A stretch of DNA of 64,000 nt. Source: Pseudoscleropodium purum. Its lineage: Eukaryota; Streptophyta; Bryopsida; Hypnales; Brachytheciaceae. Where the stretch lies: contig OZ017801.1 of the NCBI GenBank assembly GCA_963969395.1, forward strand, positions 684,501 through 748,500. The letters run 5' to 3'. The translations under genes were made by a program, and so were the position numbers. Position 1 is the first letter of the stretch. Each line of letters starts with the position of its first letter. The notes beneath the pieces are model-generated. The model did no database searches, was not told the origin of the DNA, and saw only the letters and a list, made by a program, of their open reading frames with translations. Below are positions 1 to 11,771 of this stretch, piece by piece.

Positions 1-743
1 TCCCTCCCACGCAGGCGTGTACCCTCACCTGTAGGTAGTCACCAAGGGCACGCATAACCTTCTCGATCTGCATGGCAAGCTCACGAGTGGGGGCCAACAC
101 CAAAGCCTGGCATTGAACAAGCTGGTAGTCCAACTGCTGCAAGATACCTGAGCAGAACGTTGCTGTCTTCCCTGTCCCGGATTGGGCTTGCTGAATGACA
201 TCTAGACCCTTCGTGAAGGGAACGATACCACGCTGCTGGATAGCGGAGGGCTTCTCGAAACCTACCAAGGAATGAGCTAATCAGCGAAGAGTAGCCCACA
301 AACAAAATTACGAAACGTGGAAGCTGAAGGAACTGCAAAATGATGAACGGCTAGGATGCCAGAAGCACTCTCGCCAATATTCTCGGTTCAGGGCTGACAT
401 TTCAGAGCAGCTTAAGCAAGATGTGAGGATTAGATAATTTACCATACGCATAAATGCCTCTAAGAAGGTTCTCATGAAGACCCATGACGTCGAAGGTCTC
501 GTGAACCTCCTCCCAGGTAGAAATAAAATCATCGCCCTCACCGCTCAAGCTGGGATTTAGCACACATTGATAGATACTTGTCAGACCAATGTGAGTCATA
601 AAACCACAACAAGACAATAGCATCTAAATGACGAGTTTATAACAATTAAGAGGTATTGAAATTCAGGCAACGCACATGTTCTCCATCTTGGCGTCATACT
701 GGCGAGCATCGAACTGAGATCCTTCGGGTGCAGAACCAGCCAT
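1..743 (-). CDS. EIF4A: Eukaryotic initiation factor 4A (DEAD-box RNA helicase), N-terminal part, runs off window
   Basis: ATP-dependent RNA helicase of the cytoplasmic eIF4F complex that unwinds 5' leaders of mRNAs. Three coding exons are visible: 676-743, 443-549 and 1-261. They are joined by GT-AG introns at 550-675 and 262-442 with matching phases. The product starts [20 protein letters not shown], passes through [17 protein letters not shown] (the Q motif), AQSGTGKT (Walker A, motif I) and APTRELA (motif Ia), and ends at the window edge in VHACVGG. About 145 residues of an expected roughly 410 are present; DEAD, SAT and the second RecA domain lie outside. The start is chosen from the conserved MAG...[13 protein letters not shown] beginning of plant eIF4A. 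One small departure from the usual plant sequence is Met for Gln after PTRELA. Family assignment is very secure. Confidence 0.96.
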
Positions 744-1760
744 ACTATTTTACCGCTGCAATTGTCAGACAAGATGTCCACCATCAGCTATGGTATCCAA
801 AAACAACACTAAAAAACCGACATAAGAAACTGCAAGGTTCATAAAAAAAAGCCAGCTGTAGCAACCCCAAGTCAAAGGGTCCACGCCTACGTTGAGCACG
901 TCGCATCTCGAAGGTAAGAACCACCCGAAAGTTTCAAGTAAGCAAACTCGGAAACAAGAGTGCCCAGTAGTCGAGAGTCCGAGAGCGCAACAAACAAAAG
1001 AGGTGTGTCCCGATAAAAATTAAAAATTTTTAGTCCAAACTGCTACAACCCCGAATCCTCCACGCCCAACAGCCTGTACCCTAAAAGTCGTCCTCAGAAA
1101 ATTAAGTGTGGGTGCAGCACGACATAAGGACCCCAATGGAAGCACTTCCCTAAGACCAACTACCCCAAGTCATTCCTACCGTCGATGCTCCATGTGCTTT
1201 CAAAAGTAGTCCGTCACGTAAAAGTCGGAAACGTGGATTATCACGCAAACGAAACCCTAAAGCAGAGCCCTCCCGACCACGCATGCTCCCGACTACGGGA
1301 ACCGATCCAGACAGCATCCCGCGCAAGGCCCAAATCAAATCCAGACAGACCCTTCCCAAGCCATCAGTGAACAAAACGGGTGTTGCGGGCAACCAAAGGA
1401 CTGCGATCAGTTCCGCAGGTCCTCTCGCCTCTTGCTCTCAGTCCTTCAGGGCGGCTCAGTCGCGACCGCAGCACCGAATCGAAGGAATTGAAAAAAAGTC
1501 GAGCGGCGAAAATGGCCCCAACCCTAAGACCGACACGGAGGACAACATCATCAAAAGAGGCATGAGGGAGACCGACGGAAAGAGGAAAAAGAGGGGAGGG
1601 AAAGCATTGCAGGAACGTCAGGAGCAACGATACCTGGACGTGGTGACGACAGATTGAAAACGGTGAAGAAGGCCGAGTGCGAGACGGCGGCTGTCGCAAG
1701 GGCAGCCAAGAGGACAGCCAACCTCTGCGAGGCTGATCTGTAGGGCTTCCCCTCACGCCC
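744..1760 (-). promoter_or_regulatory. eIF4A 5' leader: non-coding exon (about 1634-1760), 878-bp leader intron (756-1633), rest of leader (744-755)
   Basis: Reading the minus strand, a strong donor (CCAG|GTATCG) lies at 1634/1633. A strong acceptor (TTGCAG|CGG) lies at 756/755, twelve bases before the ATG. This makes an 878-bp intron in the 5' untranslated region, a common arrangement in highly expressed plant translation genes. The intron is richer in GC than the intergenic DNA. It contains an AAACCCTAA telo-box on the plus strand at 1252-1260 and an AACCCTAAG near 1517. The transcription start is not resolved. ORFs here in other frames show no family signature. Splice sites are seen; the enhancing role is inferred. 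Confidence 0.6.
1252..1260 (+). promoter_or_regulatory. Telo-box (AAACCCTAA)
   Basis: Exact AAACCCTAA inside the leader intron of the eIF4A gene. Telo-boxes are established elements in plant promoters and first introns of ribosomal and translation-factor genes. The function here is inferred from position. Confidence 0.45.
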
Positions 1761-2027
1761 CTCGCCCGCCCAAACGCCGGGTCACCCCGCTCACCCGGGC
1801 TTTTAACTTCGCCGAAGGAGACGGTCTCCGCAAGTTGTCTGCAGGAAGTGCAGACAAGCCAAGCTGGGTGTGCCGTGCCGCCCGGGCTTTCTCCCAGTAA
1901 GGTAAGGTAAGGTAGCTCGTGAGCAAGCTAGGGTGCCTAACTGTTTCCGATGTGTCTTTCTATCACATTAGAGTTAATCGTAATGTCATCCTCAATTAAA
2001 CAGGATGAGTGAACCTCTATCCTGAGT
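1761..2027. promoter_or_regulatory. Likely eIF4A promoter region
   Basis: GC-rich stretch immediately upstream of the leader exon. The block CCCGGGCTTT occurs twice (about 1795-1804 and 1880-1889) and a short GGTAA tandem run lies at 1900-1914. The only TATA-like string on the minus strand is a weak TTAAAA at about 1800-1806. The region ends where the TTAACCC-ended repeat begins. No motif decides a transcription start. Confidence 0.4.
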
Positions 2028-3006
2028 TTAACCCTAGACCGCCCAAGAGGACAAAAATTGTCCGCACATAGTTTTAAGTTCAATTCAAAGTACTGTAACT
2101 TTTGCATCCCATGTCCAAATTCAATAAAATTTGTTGAAAAATTTGCGCCTTTTCTTCTAGTTTGTGTGGTAAAATTTTCAGATCAATCCAAGAAGTAATG
2201 ATTTTCTGAAAGCCAATTGAAGTTCCCAGGTTCAATTTGATTCACCAAAGTGCACTTCATGGCTGCAACTTCGGGGGCTTGTATCTCCTTCATCCAATGT
2301 TTGATTTCAATAAAATTTGTTGGGTTACATTTCCCTTGAAGTCTAGTTATTGTGGTAAAATTTTCATGTCAATCCATGTTGTTTTGAATGTTTGGGAGCA
2401 ATTCGAAATTCAAAATCCCGCCATTTATGGACTACGATAAACTTCGGCGGCTTGTATTTTCTTCATACAATGTCCATTTCCAATAAAAAATTTTGGAAAA
2501 ATTGCGCATACTAATCTAGTTTGTGTGGATAAAATTTCATATCAATCTGAAAAGTAATAAATTACTGAAAAGCATTTTAGTAGAAGGAGGTTCAGCCCTA
2601 GATGTGTTTTCTGCAACTTTTCTTACCTATTTTTTGACATTTGCAAGCCATTTTGCAAACACATTGAGTCAAATGAATGATGTTTTTTTTTCACCAATGT
2701 GTTTGCATGCTGGTTTTGAATCACTTTGTAGTTAAAATTTTTTTCATTTGATTAGGTTTAGAAATCAAATTTCGCCTCTAAATGTGTTTTTACAAAAATT
2801 TCAGCATTCTTTTTCAACACTAAAACATTATAATCTTGCAATCTATGCGGTCAAATGACTTCAAATTTGATACACGTCATTAACAACATGTACACTACAA
2901 TATTGCACAGTTAAGATCTCTATAGCTTAGTGACATTTAGATCTATATCACTTCAAAAGCAATGATATTTTTGAATCCAAAATGGCCTTGGGCCTTCTAG
3001 GGTTAA
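2028..3006. mobile_element. 979-bp repeat element with TTAACCCTAGA inverted ends (element A)
   Basis: The left end reads TTAACCCTAGACCGCCCAAG. The right end, read in reverse complement, is TTAACCCTAGAAGGCCCAAG; the two agree at 18 of 20 positions. Inside are three degraded direct copies of a roughly 180-bp unit whose recognisable core is CAATAAAATTTGTTG followed by a GTGTGGTAAAATTTTCA-like block (near 2120, 2305 and 2480). No long protein-coding frame is present, so it would be non-autonomous. No convincing target-site duplication is seen. The ends resemble those of the element at 49773-50675. Confidence 0.55.
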
Positions 3007-3904
3007 GTAGTTAATTGTGAAGGAACACACTTTTTGAAAAGTCCCGATGTCATAGTTTGTTGGGCTTGGAATAGCAAAAACTGGCAACTCCCGTAAGACA
3101 CTTGTGACGCCTGGGACGCCGCTCCTAATGCAAAACTAAAACTCTGCACCAAACTCAAATGGTGCCCAGTTTTGATGCTCAGAGGAGTTGCATGCCGTGT
3201 TTATTTTAAGTCAAACACAACCGGCCAATTTTTCAACACTGTTCATCTGACATGCCCTTGCCCTGTTTTTGACGAACTCCGGCTTCTGGTCCCTAGTTTG
3301 AGGTACTTTGCGATTAACTCTATTGTGTCGTCTTTTTCTGTTTGACCTTGTTTTGTCCTTTTTCTTTCATCTTTCGCGTTGCATCTTTCAAGGGCATGTT
3401 TCTTTTACGCGTTTCATGTTTCCTTTCCACGTGTGTCACAACAGTTCCTCACAAAGTTGGTCTCGTAGCACCAAATGAAAATCTGGAGAGCACGGAGAGA
3501 AATCAGTGGGTAAAATACTCTCTCTCACACAGACTTTCAAATTTCAATTGGTCCTATTTGTTCACATAAATTATTATTTATTTGGGGGCTACAGCCTACA
3601 GGTGTTGTCCAGCCGTGTACATTCTCATATCTAAGTTATGTCTTTTCTTCTTTATTATTAGCTAACTTAATCATAGGATAAATGAAATAACACAGAACTG
3701 TAAATAAAATTTTATGCTTCTGCATTTGCATACACAGAATTTCATTGAAAATCTTAAGTTATTTTATGTCTTTGACATAGTGGGTCCTATTACAACCTCG
3801 ACAACCAAGCTTGACACCTTCGGTTGGTATTCTCATGTCTATGGGACGTAATGTGAGACAGTAACTGTCTCTTTTGAGTACATTGTAGTGCCTTCCATGG
3901 GTGC
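3007..3904. other. Intergenic, no gene seen
   Basis: Mixed-composition DNA. A short stretch near 3100-3300 is richer in GC, but no exon with family similarity and no RNA gene was recognised. The plus-strand frame at 3342-3569 has no family signature. Confidence 0.5.
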
Positions 3905-4260
3905 TTAAACCCTGAAGGTTTTCGACTCAGCGTGTTTTCACCAAAAATGTTCTAAAAGTACCATTTTTAATACAAATACCAAATTTTAGACACATGGAAC
4001 TATAGGTTGTAATATGTAACATGTTTTATGTAACTGTTGGTTTTAGAAGATGTGGCAAAAAAAATTTAGAAGTTTTTCCCATGTAGATTATTTGCATTCA
4101 ATTTGATAAAAATCCTTTTTTTCGCCTTGTGAAAAAAAAGGCAAGTGTACTTCACAAGAGTTGCATTTATATGAAAAAAATGTCCAAAGTGGTGGTGTTT
4201 TCTTGGATTTATACTTCAAGGCAAGTTGGTGGATTTCATATATTGACTTTCTACTACCAT
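3905..4260 (+). repeat. Diverged copy of the 49.8-kb repeat (element C, partial)
   Basis: Starts TTAAACCCTGAAG. It then shares an ordered series of blocks with 49773-50125 in the same orientation: GTTTTCACCAAAAATG, a CCATGTAGATT block, a CCTTGTGAAAA/CCTTGTAAAAA block, TTGCATTT(A/G)TATGAAAAA, and CTTCAAGGCAAGTTGG. The right end was not found, so this looks like a truncated or internally decayed member. Confidence 0.6.
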
Positions 4261-5740
4261 AAGTGTAAATTCTTTAATGTCTAAATGACCATTTTTAGAT
4301 CTTTGTTGTTCTTTGGTAGGTTACCTAAATCCCAAACCATAACATTTTTGTTCAATTAAAGTTACACTCTTATCAAACTAATTCTTGAATTAAATATATT
4401 AAATAAATTCTTATTATTTCTAGAAACTAACCAAAATTTTTAAATACTAATTTGACAACCATAAAATGCTAGTATTAAGTTATTAAAAAAATAACCTTAC
4501 TAACAAATAAAATAATTTTAGTATGAATAGTCCTTCAAAATTTATAATTAGAAAATATACAAGAAATTTGCATATTGTTTTGCAAAAATATTAAAAAAGT
4601 AACAAGGGCAAGCTTAGTTTTTCAAACTAAGAGAGAAGTCCAAATCAAATGAAAAATTCATAAGAAGAGATTTATAATTTGTTGAAACCTTTGATAAATA
4701 ATCTATTTTTATGAAACAAGATATTAAATAATTGTACGTAGACTATGGTATCTTGAATATAGTTAATGACCCAGAAAAACAATATAATGAAGCAATTGAT
4801 AAACTTAATCAAGCTCAAGCTTGTGTGGAATGAGCAAAAAGTAAAGACTATTTAGCCATTGATGACTACTCAATAACATGAGAACCACTCAATTCCAAAT
4901 AATGAGGTAAGAATTATGAGGAGTTTTATTTCATGGATAATGAAAGTAGAAAAAACATATAAAGTTGTCTTTTGCTCTCAATTTTGAAAATTTCAAATAA
5001 AAAATAAAGGATGTAAATTTTTTACTAAAACATTCTTACCATTGGGATTAACAATTTTCAATTTCTTGTAAAAGTTATTAGTACATTATGATTTTTCTTT
5101 CATTCTATACCACCTTTCACTTTATAATTTTCTTAAAGATGACTATGAATGTTTTTTTTATTAGATTTTCTTTCATAATTATTTGAACAATTTTCCAACA
5201 TATTGACTAAATGCACAAGTTATGGAGCATATGTTTTTGTTTTTTTAAATGTTAAAAGACAAACTTTACCTTTTAAAAAGATTAGAAATATATACATTTT
5301 GAAGTTTAGGCACAATGAATTTGCAATTAGTAGGAATATTCACTCTAAAATTTTGGGAGGATGTACTTGAACAAGTTAACCAAAGTATCATATGGTTGAA
5401 TTTCTTACAAATTAAATATTCCCATATTGATGAATATTTTGACCTTGCTTTGGAGATGAATATTTTGAAATAGTTTTGGACATCTAAACGTGTTAGTCCT
5501 TTCTTCAAGGGTTAGCCTCCTCCAAGTGATATAATAACACATTTTGTTCTTAGAACTACGATCCATGTGCCCAAAAAATTTGCCAACACCAAATTTTTCA
5601 ACTTGTGTTTGGAATGGGATCTTCTCTCCTTTCACAATGTTAGAATTGAAGTATGATGGACTTCAACCGTTGCCAATGTGAAACAATAAATTAAATCCCA
5701 AGCACCCCAAAACCAACTCAAGCCTATACACCAATCAATA
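4261..5740. other. AT-rich intergenic DNA, no gene seen
   Basis: Long A/T runs and many stops in all frames. No splice-bounded conserved peptide was recognised. The minus-strand frames at 5266-5508 and 5405-5635 have no recognisable family features. Confidence 0.5.
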
Positions 5741-6235
5741 CCTTAAGTTAGGATGTTTGTTTTGTTTGTTTACTATGTTGAGATTTTCTACAATGTGCAT
5801 TCCCTAGTTGCATTCTTGATATCATTGGAAAGCTCTCGACAAGGAGGGATGCATGTGCTTTGTTTCATGGCATTGGATATATGGTGTCAAAATTATGAAT
5901 TTTTGAGTTATTTTTTATTTTAAAAATTAAAAAATCAATCATTTTTACTTCTATTTTTACTATGGCAACAACACAAAGCACACTAGTCCATACTTTAGGT
6001 TAGATTGTTTACTTGTTTTGTTTGTTTTTTATGATGAGATCTTGTTGATTGTCCATCCATGAGTTGCATTCTTTATATTGTTAGAAAATCTTCAACAAAA
6101 AGGGGTGCCCAGGCTTTGTTTTGTGGTGTTTGAATTTACAACATGATAGCAATTGAATTTCAAAATTTGTATGAATTAAAAATTTCGAAAACTATTTTTG
6201 CTTTTATTTTGACCATGGCAACAACATAAGGTATA
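5741..6235 (+). repeat. Tandem direct duplication, period about 250 bp
   Basis: Two diverged copies, roughly 5741-5990 and 5991-6235, align in order: a TTAGGTTAG/AAGTTAGGA start, a TTTTGTTTGTTT block, GTTGCATTCTT, a GCTTTGTTT block and ACTATGGCAACAACA / ACCATGGCAACAACA. Homology extends across most of the unit with many substitutions, which indicates an old duplication. Confidence 0.65.
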
Positions 6236-8629
6236 TTACCACATATGAAGGTTTGATTTAGCTCCTAACTACCAAAATTCAACTTCCATGTCAAATTCTC
6301 AAAGGTCTATACCACTTCACACCATTCACAAGATGACATGTGGTACTTTTTTACAACAATGACTTAATTTTTGTTGAATTTGACCTTTGTATAGCATGTA
6401 TACCTCAGATTAGTTTAAATCTCTAAATGAATTACTTTACTATTGGATCAAAGCAGTGCAATATTCAATTCTGTTGTAAGTTGTATCCATTAATTCCACA
6501 CTATTAATCTAGTTTTACATTCTATTTAGAATGGATCCTAGGGTGATTATAAGAAACACTTGTTTAGCCGTCCTATTTTGCGTTATACTTTATATGTTGG
6601 TTTGTTTTTTGACCATAATTTTTGCGTTCTAGCTCCAAATGACTCAAGATTTATAGGTATGGTACTTCATAACTATTGTACCTCTTGCCTATTTTTTTTG
6701 CACAATTTTCCAAAAAATTTACTAGCTAAAATAGACTCCAATTTTATGTCACGCTTATCAATTAGTGCTTAGTAATATTTAGGATCCAAAGAAACAAATT
6801 TTGAGCTAAAATTTAGAAGACACGGTATTCTAGACTTGCAACTACTTTACAAAAGAATTCTAAAAATTATTAATTGTATCAATGTATATGGTCTGGAAGT
6901 CCACAAAGTGAGTTTCTTTTTGCTTGCATTTTGAAACATACAGAATATTATTTTGGTGGTTCTTTTGATTAATGATTATCCCCAATTTCTATTTATTTAT
7001 TATTTATTCCTAATTTTAACTAATTAAAACATCAAAATTTCTATTTTCTTGAGATTTGGTTCTTTTCTAGTTCTCCTACTTAGAGAATTTTTCCATGCTT
7101 TTTCCTTTGTTGGTTACTTTCATCTTAAAGGTGTATTTGTTAACTATTTTTTTAATTTTAAATCATTTTTATAATTTTAAAGTACTGTAGGAAAAAATCA
7201 TGAGTTTTATTTAAAGTACAACAATATTAATAGGTGTTTTTTGCAATCACCTTCTATAGAGACTTGGGGGGAGGTCTATCTTAGACGAAGAGATAATGCA
7301 ACAAAATGGCAACATTATTGAGTTCAAACAACAATCTATTATATGAACTCACACGTAATAGAAATTAGATTAATAGTATGAGGCTCTATGAATTGCATAT
7401 GAGATATCAAATTCATAAGAATAGATAAGGAAGTACATCAAAAACAAAGAAACACGGAAAACAAACATTATGTACCTAAATCTTGCATTTAGGCACATCA
7501 AACATACAATAAAAATATATAATGTTGATTTGGGTTGCGTGGTTGGCTTGAGATATACATATCTTTGTGTACTTGATCTTAGCCTTTTAAAGACCATGAA
7601 GAGTGTATATTGGTCTCATGATTTTTTAGAATTTTTGGAGAGTTCCATTAGAAATTCCTAATTGTTCAAATATTTTTTTTTTGAACTAACACATGCAACT
7701 TGCCTCACTTAATCTAAGGATACAAAGACTCTTCTGCTTCCAATGATGCTTTCTACTATATGATTGATCAAAATGGGCATTTCAAAATGAAAGATGGCTC
7801 GTTTTTAAAGGATTAACTAGAAGGTCATAAAAGCTAAGATTCTACATCTTTAGCTAACTCTCAAGCTTGCAATCAACATCATTACACCTTATGGGACTAG
7901 CCTACTAATCCAAATCATACTCGTTGTGAAAATATTAAATTGGCAATGTGACAATTTTTGAATTACTCATGATGGATATGAAAATCTTATCGATATGCAA
8001 AGGAGTTATACTACTACACATCTTGCTCTTACATCAACAATGATCTAAAACGTCATTAGATGCAATTTGTATTGATACAAACTACAATCACACATTTGAA
8101 ACCGTTATAACAAAATTGAATTAAATTTACTTCTAGTCTATGAATCAATTGCAAGCACAACTAAGATCTATGATTGTTGTCAATCCATTCCACAAAAATG
8201 ATTGTACCTTCAATACCTATTGTTATTCGACAAAGTAGATAATGGAGTAAAGGTTAGTTTTGGTCAATTGAAATATAGGCCAACCAAATGAGATATATGT
8301 AGAGTGATGATCAAAAGGGAAGTTGGTAAATTAGGACATTCAAATATAGAAGGAACCAAATCAAGGCACATGATTTTTGTATTCACACAAAAGTCTAGTA
8401 GCTATGACATAGAGATTGCATGAAATGATGAAAGTAAGTAGTTAGAACTCTCGTGATGCCAAAGATTTTTAGATACAAACTTTTAGACAATCCAAACTCT
8501 AGGCATGGTTTATGCAACAAAAAACACTTAAAATTCCCTATTAGAAGATTTTTGAGGGTATTAAAAGCCTACAGGTTCATGAGTCGTGAAAATGCTACGA
8601 ATGCAACCAACGATGTAGTTTGATGTAGG
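6236..8629. other. AT-rich intergenic DNA with one dispersed repeat start
   Basis: Near 6541 a GGGTGATTATAAGAAACACTT block followed by a CATAATTTTTGCG block matches 32981-33060 (GTTGCAAGAAACACTT, then CATAACTTTTGCG). The rest is AT-rich. The overlapping frames at 7370-7661 on both strands have no family signature. No gene is supported. Confidence 0.45.
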
Positions 8630-8840
8630 CATGTGGCCAAGACTATGCCACATCATTTCTCAAAAAAAAATTAATTTTTTTTCAACTTTTTATTGCATTT
8701 AAAGATTTGAATTTCTTTTTGAATCTTTTTTTCTTTTAACAGCCAATCATATCCTTTGCTGTGAGGGAACAATAAGGAGAATAGAGTTGAAACAAGCTTC
8801 CAATGCCTCAAATCTCCCCTAATGCATTAAAGACTTCAAG
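8630..8840 (+). repeat. Dispersed A/T-block repeat, copy 1
   Basis: A CCACATCA segment, then a long A-run/T-run core, then a conserved tail with AACAAGCTTCCAATGCCTC and CCTAATGCATTAAAG. Related copies are at 30960-31180 and 31485-31660, with an inverted copy at 49225-49470. It lies just past the 3' end of the kinase gene. Confidence 0.55.
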
Positions 8841-8927
8841 AATAATTATTGAGCAATTATCCCTATTAATTGATGCAAATACTTTTTTGCTCTTGTAAGT
8901 AGACTTTAGAAAGAGACCTTGACTTAT

Positions 8928-11771
8928 TTAGTGTGGAAGAGATGTAGGGCTTAGACCAACCATCCAAGGATGTTGCATAAGTTCCTCTGCGGTTAATCGG
9001 TCTATTTTGTCCCACCTCAAACAACCTTCTAAAAAGTTAACAAACAATGGGTCACTACACCCTATGGCTATTGCCATATTTTTGGTACCTGGCCAATGTT
9101 TCTTACCCCATGAGTTTGGAATAATCTTTGGATTGTTATCACTATCTGCAATCAACAAATAGTTGAGAATATCATATTAAAACCATATTTAGTAGAGTTT
9201 TTTTTAATATGATTAAGATAATTTTGAACTTTAATGAGCAAGTTTTATAATTATTCTTTTAAAAGACTCGCAACTAGGCATCTATGTTTGCTAGTTGGCA
9301 TACCAAAAAACATGTTCTTGCGTGTCGCATGTTCAAGGAAGGCACTTGGAGGGACACCCAAAACTTCCATCATACATGCTAGTTGCTCAACTTCATTCTC
9401 CCCTGGAAAGAGGGGGTATCCTGTCTTCCCAAGAGTCACTTAGTTTTGTCACAATCAAAGTGGAAATGGAAAGGTGAAGGTAGTTTCCATTCCAAAGAAG
9501 CAAATAAAACTTGATGGTCTAATTATCCAATCCATTTCTGGATGCAATTTGAAACCAAAAAGAAAAAGATCAAGTTGAAAAGAGGTAGAAACTCATATAT
9601 ACTATAGATGATTTTACTAGAATGTTCAATTTCTTCCTCTACTGGTCTTAGTTTGAAATCAAGTACATTCATTATTTTGTTGTGCTTACTCTTCATGAAT
9701 GATTTCCTCTTTTCAAAAGTCCAACCTTCTTGCCTTGTACATACCTCTTTCAAATTTTTATTAAATATAAACACAACCTCTATGTAATGTAAATACTTGA
9801 TCAATTTCTTTTGAACAACAAATCCATTATGGCAAGGTGTGACCAAACTAATTATATTATAAAGTTATTACACTCAAATAAAGGAATTCAAGAAAATACC
9901 TAAAAAAAGCTCAGCCAAAATGCAACCAAAGCTCCAAATGTCAATCATTGTGTCATATGAAAGTCCTGAAGCTCAAAATCACTCCCTTAGATCAATTAGA
10001 CATTAATATCTACGTGTTGGAATAAATTGGTGAGAACCATATTAATTGATGGCACATAAGTAGTTATGTACCTAGAATTACTTCTGGTGACCTATAAAAT
10101 CGGCTTTGTATGTAAGTATAAACTGCATAAAATACAATATCAAAGCAAAAATTGTAAAGAAAGAAAGTTTTAACATTTGAACTAGTGCAACAAACTGTTT
10201 GTTGCCACAAGCATTTCTCAAAAAATATAAGTTTGCATAATTAGAACAAAAGTCCTAAAGAAATCTTTTAGAAATGCTAAGATCAACTTTTATTATCCTC
10301 ACATTAAAAGATGGGGCTTCTAGCTTTAAGGTGCTATGGTACAGATGCAAAACAACATTACAATTCTCCACTAAGAAAGTTTGATGATTGAAATTTTTTA
10401 TCAACGGCATATTGTATCATGACTATTAGGTTTTGCTCTATAATTTTTCCTAAATGCATACAAAAGTTTGATTCAAGAAGACAAGAACTTATAACTAATA
10501 CCTTTTTCATGGTTGAAGCAACTAGATCCAAAATCGATGACCTTTATTTTTGACATAGTTGGATGTTGTAGTAAGATATTTTCAGGCTTCAAATCACAAT
10601 GTATAATGTGAAGCTTTTGCAAAAACCGCAAAGTTTGCAGCAACTGGCTTGCAAAGCTCTTTATTATAATTAGACTTATGCCCTGCACTTTCAACTTTCA
10701 CCACAATAAGTTCACACATTAATAATGAAATCTAATTTGTTTGAAGGTCTTCAAGAATAAAAAGTGTTGAACCTATATTCTACATCTTAGAGCTCCATTG
10801 CTTACCAATCCTAGTACTTTATAAGAAATCTCTCAAAATGCCTTTGCAACATCATAATAAAACTACAAAAAGCCTATTTCTCATCCAAATAACAGATTCA
10901 TTTGAAAAGTACTTATTTTTTTGCAAATACAAAATCTTTTGTATGTAAAGATCATTAAAAAAATTATGAGATTTTCTAGTACTCAATGTGCGATTATAAA
11001 AATAATATGGTCTAGTTCAACATCTAAGTTAGGGACTTTATAATTAGAGAGGATGTAACTACCTGGAAATTATTGCGCTTGATGAGTTCGTATAGAGAGA
11101 TGTCATGGAGGGCAAAGGTGATGCAGAGATGGCCTCGAAAATAAAAAGACTCATAGATTGTTACAATGTTAGTGTTGATAGATTCCTCTTTTGCCTGCCA
11201 CGTTAATATTTTGTCATTTTTAAGCAAGCTTTAGTTTGAATAAATCTAAAGAGCATACAAATGGCATTCAACCCCACAATTTAAAAAGTAGATTGTTGAG
11301 CACATATTTTGAAAGCATTGAAGTAATATGAGGTTGTAACATAGTGGTGACTTTACTCAAACTAAAAAAACCATCTCATGGATTGGACCTTGGTTTGAAT
11401 AACACCGATAGTCTAGGGTATTTGGATTATATCGTAATTAGATCCTAATTTTCTGACAATATTAATAAATTCTACTATCTAAATGTTTGAAAGAAACAAA
11501 TAAAATTGTACTCAATAGGTCTTCAATGAAATTTACATACTTTATCTCGCAAATGCTCTAGTATTTTGACTTCTATAAGCCCTTGTTGGTGAAACTGTCT
11601 TTTGTTGCGAATCATCTTTACAGCTCTCAATACCTTGTGCTTGTGGTCGTTGCACTTGAGAACTTGTCCAAAACTTCCCTTCCCCAATATTCCTAGTACC
11701 TCGTACCTATATGCAAGTTGATCGTGGTCCACTACATTGTAATCACCCTTCTTGTCATCATAGCCTGGCAT
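8928..11771 (-). CDS. DYRK-family dual-specificity protein kinase, complete catalytic domain in seven exons
   Basis: Exons on the minus strand: 11541-11771, 11063-11194, 10502-10682, 10072-10122, 9900-9965, 9304-9420 and 8928-9145. All introns are GT-AG and phases match, giving 996 coding bases (331 residues plus stop). Motifs: DH-box-like [11 protein letters not shown] (residues 4-14), glycine loop GKGSFGQV (30-37), Lys52, C-helix Glu67, HCDLKPEN (149-156), DFG (171-173), activation-loop YTY (183-185) with the second Tyr as the expected autophosphorylation site, then [30 protein letters not shown] and HPWM near the C-terminus. HCD and YxY are DYRK signatures; the loop and flanks resemble the DYRK2 class. 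DYRKs phosphorylate Ser/Thr in trans and one Tyr in cis. Position 11771 is the first in-frame ATG, with a stop four codons upstream in genomic DNA. It is either the true start or part of an exon entered through a splice site; upstream exons are listed separately. No inactivating change is seen in the domain. Confidence 0.92.

Noticed and set aside
9523..9846. 107-codon minus-strand frame between kinase exons
   Set aside because: Most of it lies inside the intron 9421-9899 and the kinase motifs splice across it. Its sequence is not kinase-like.
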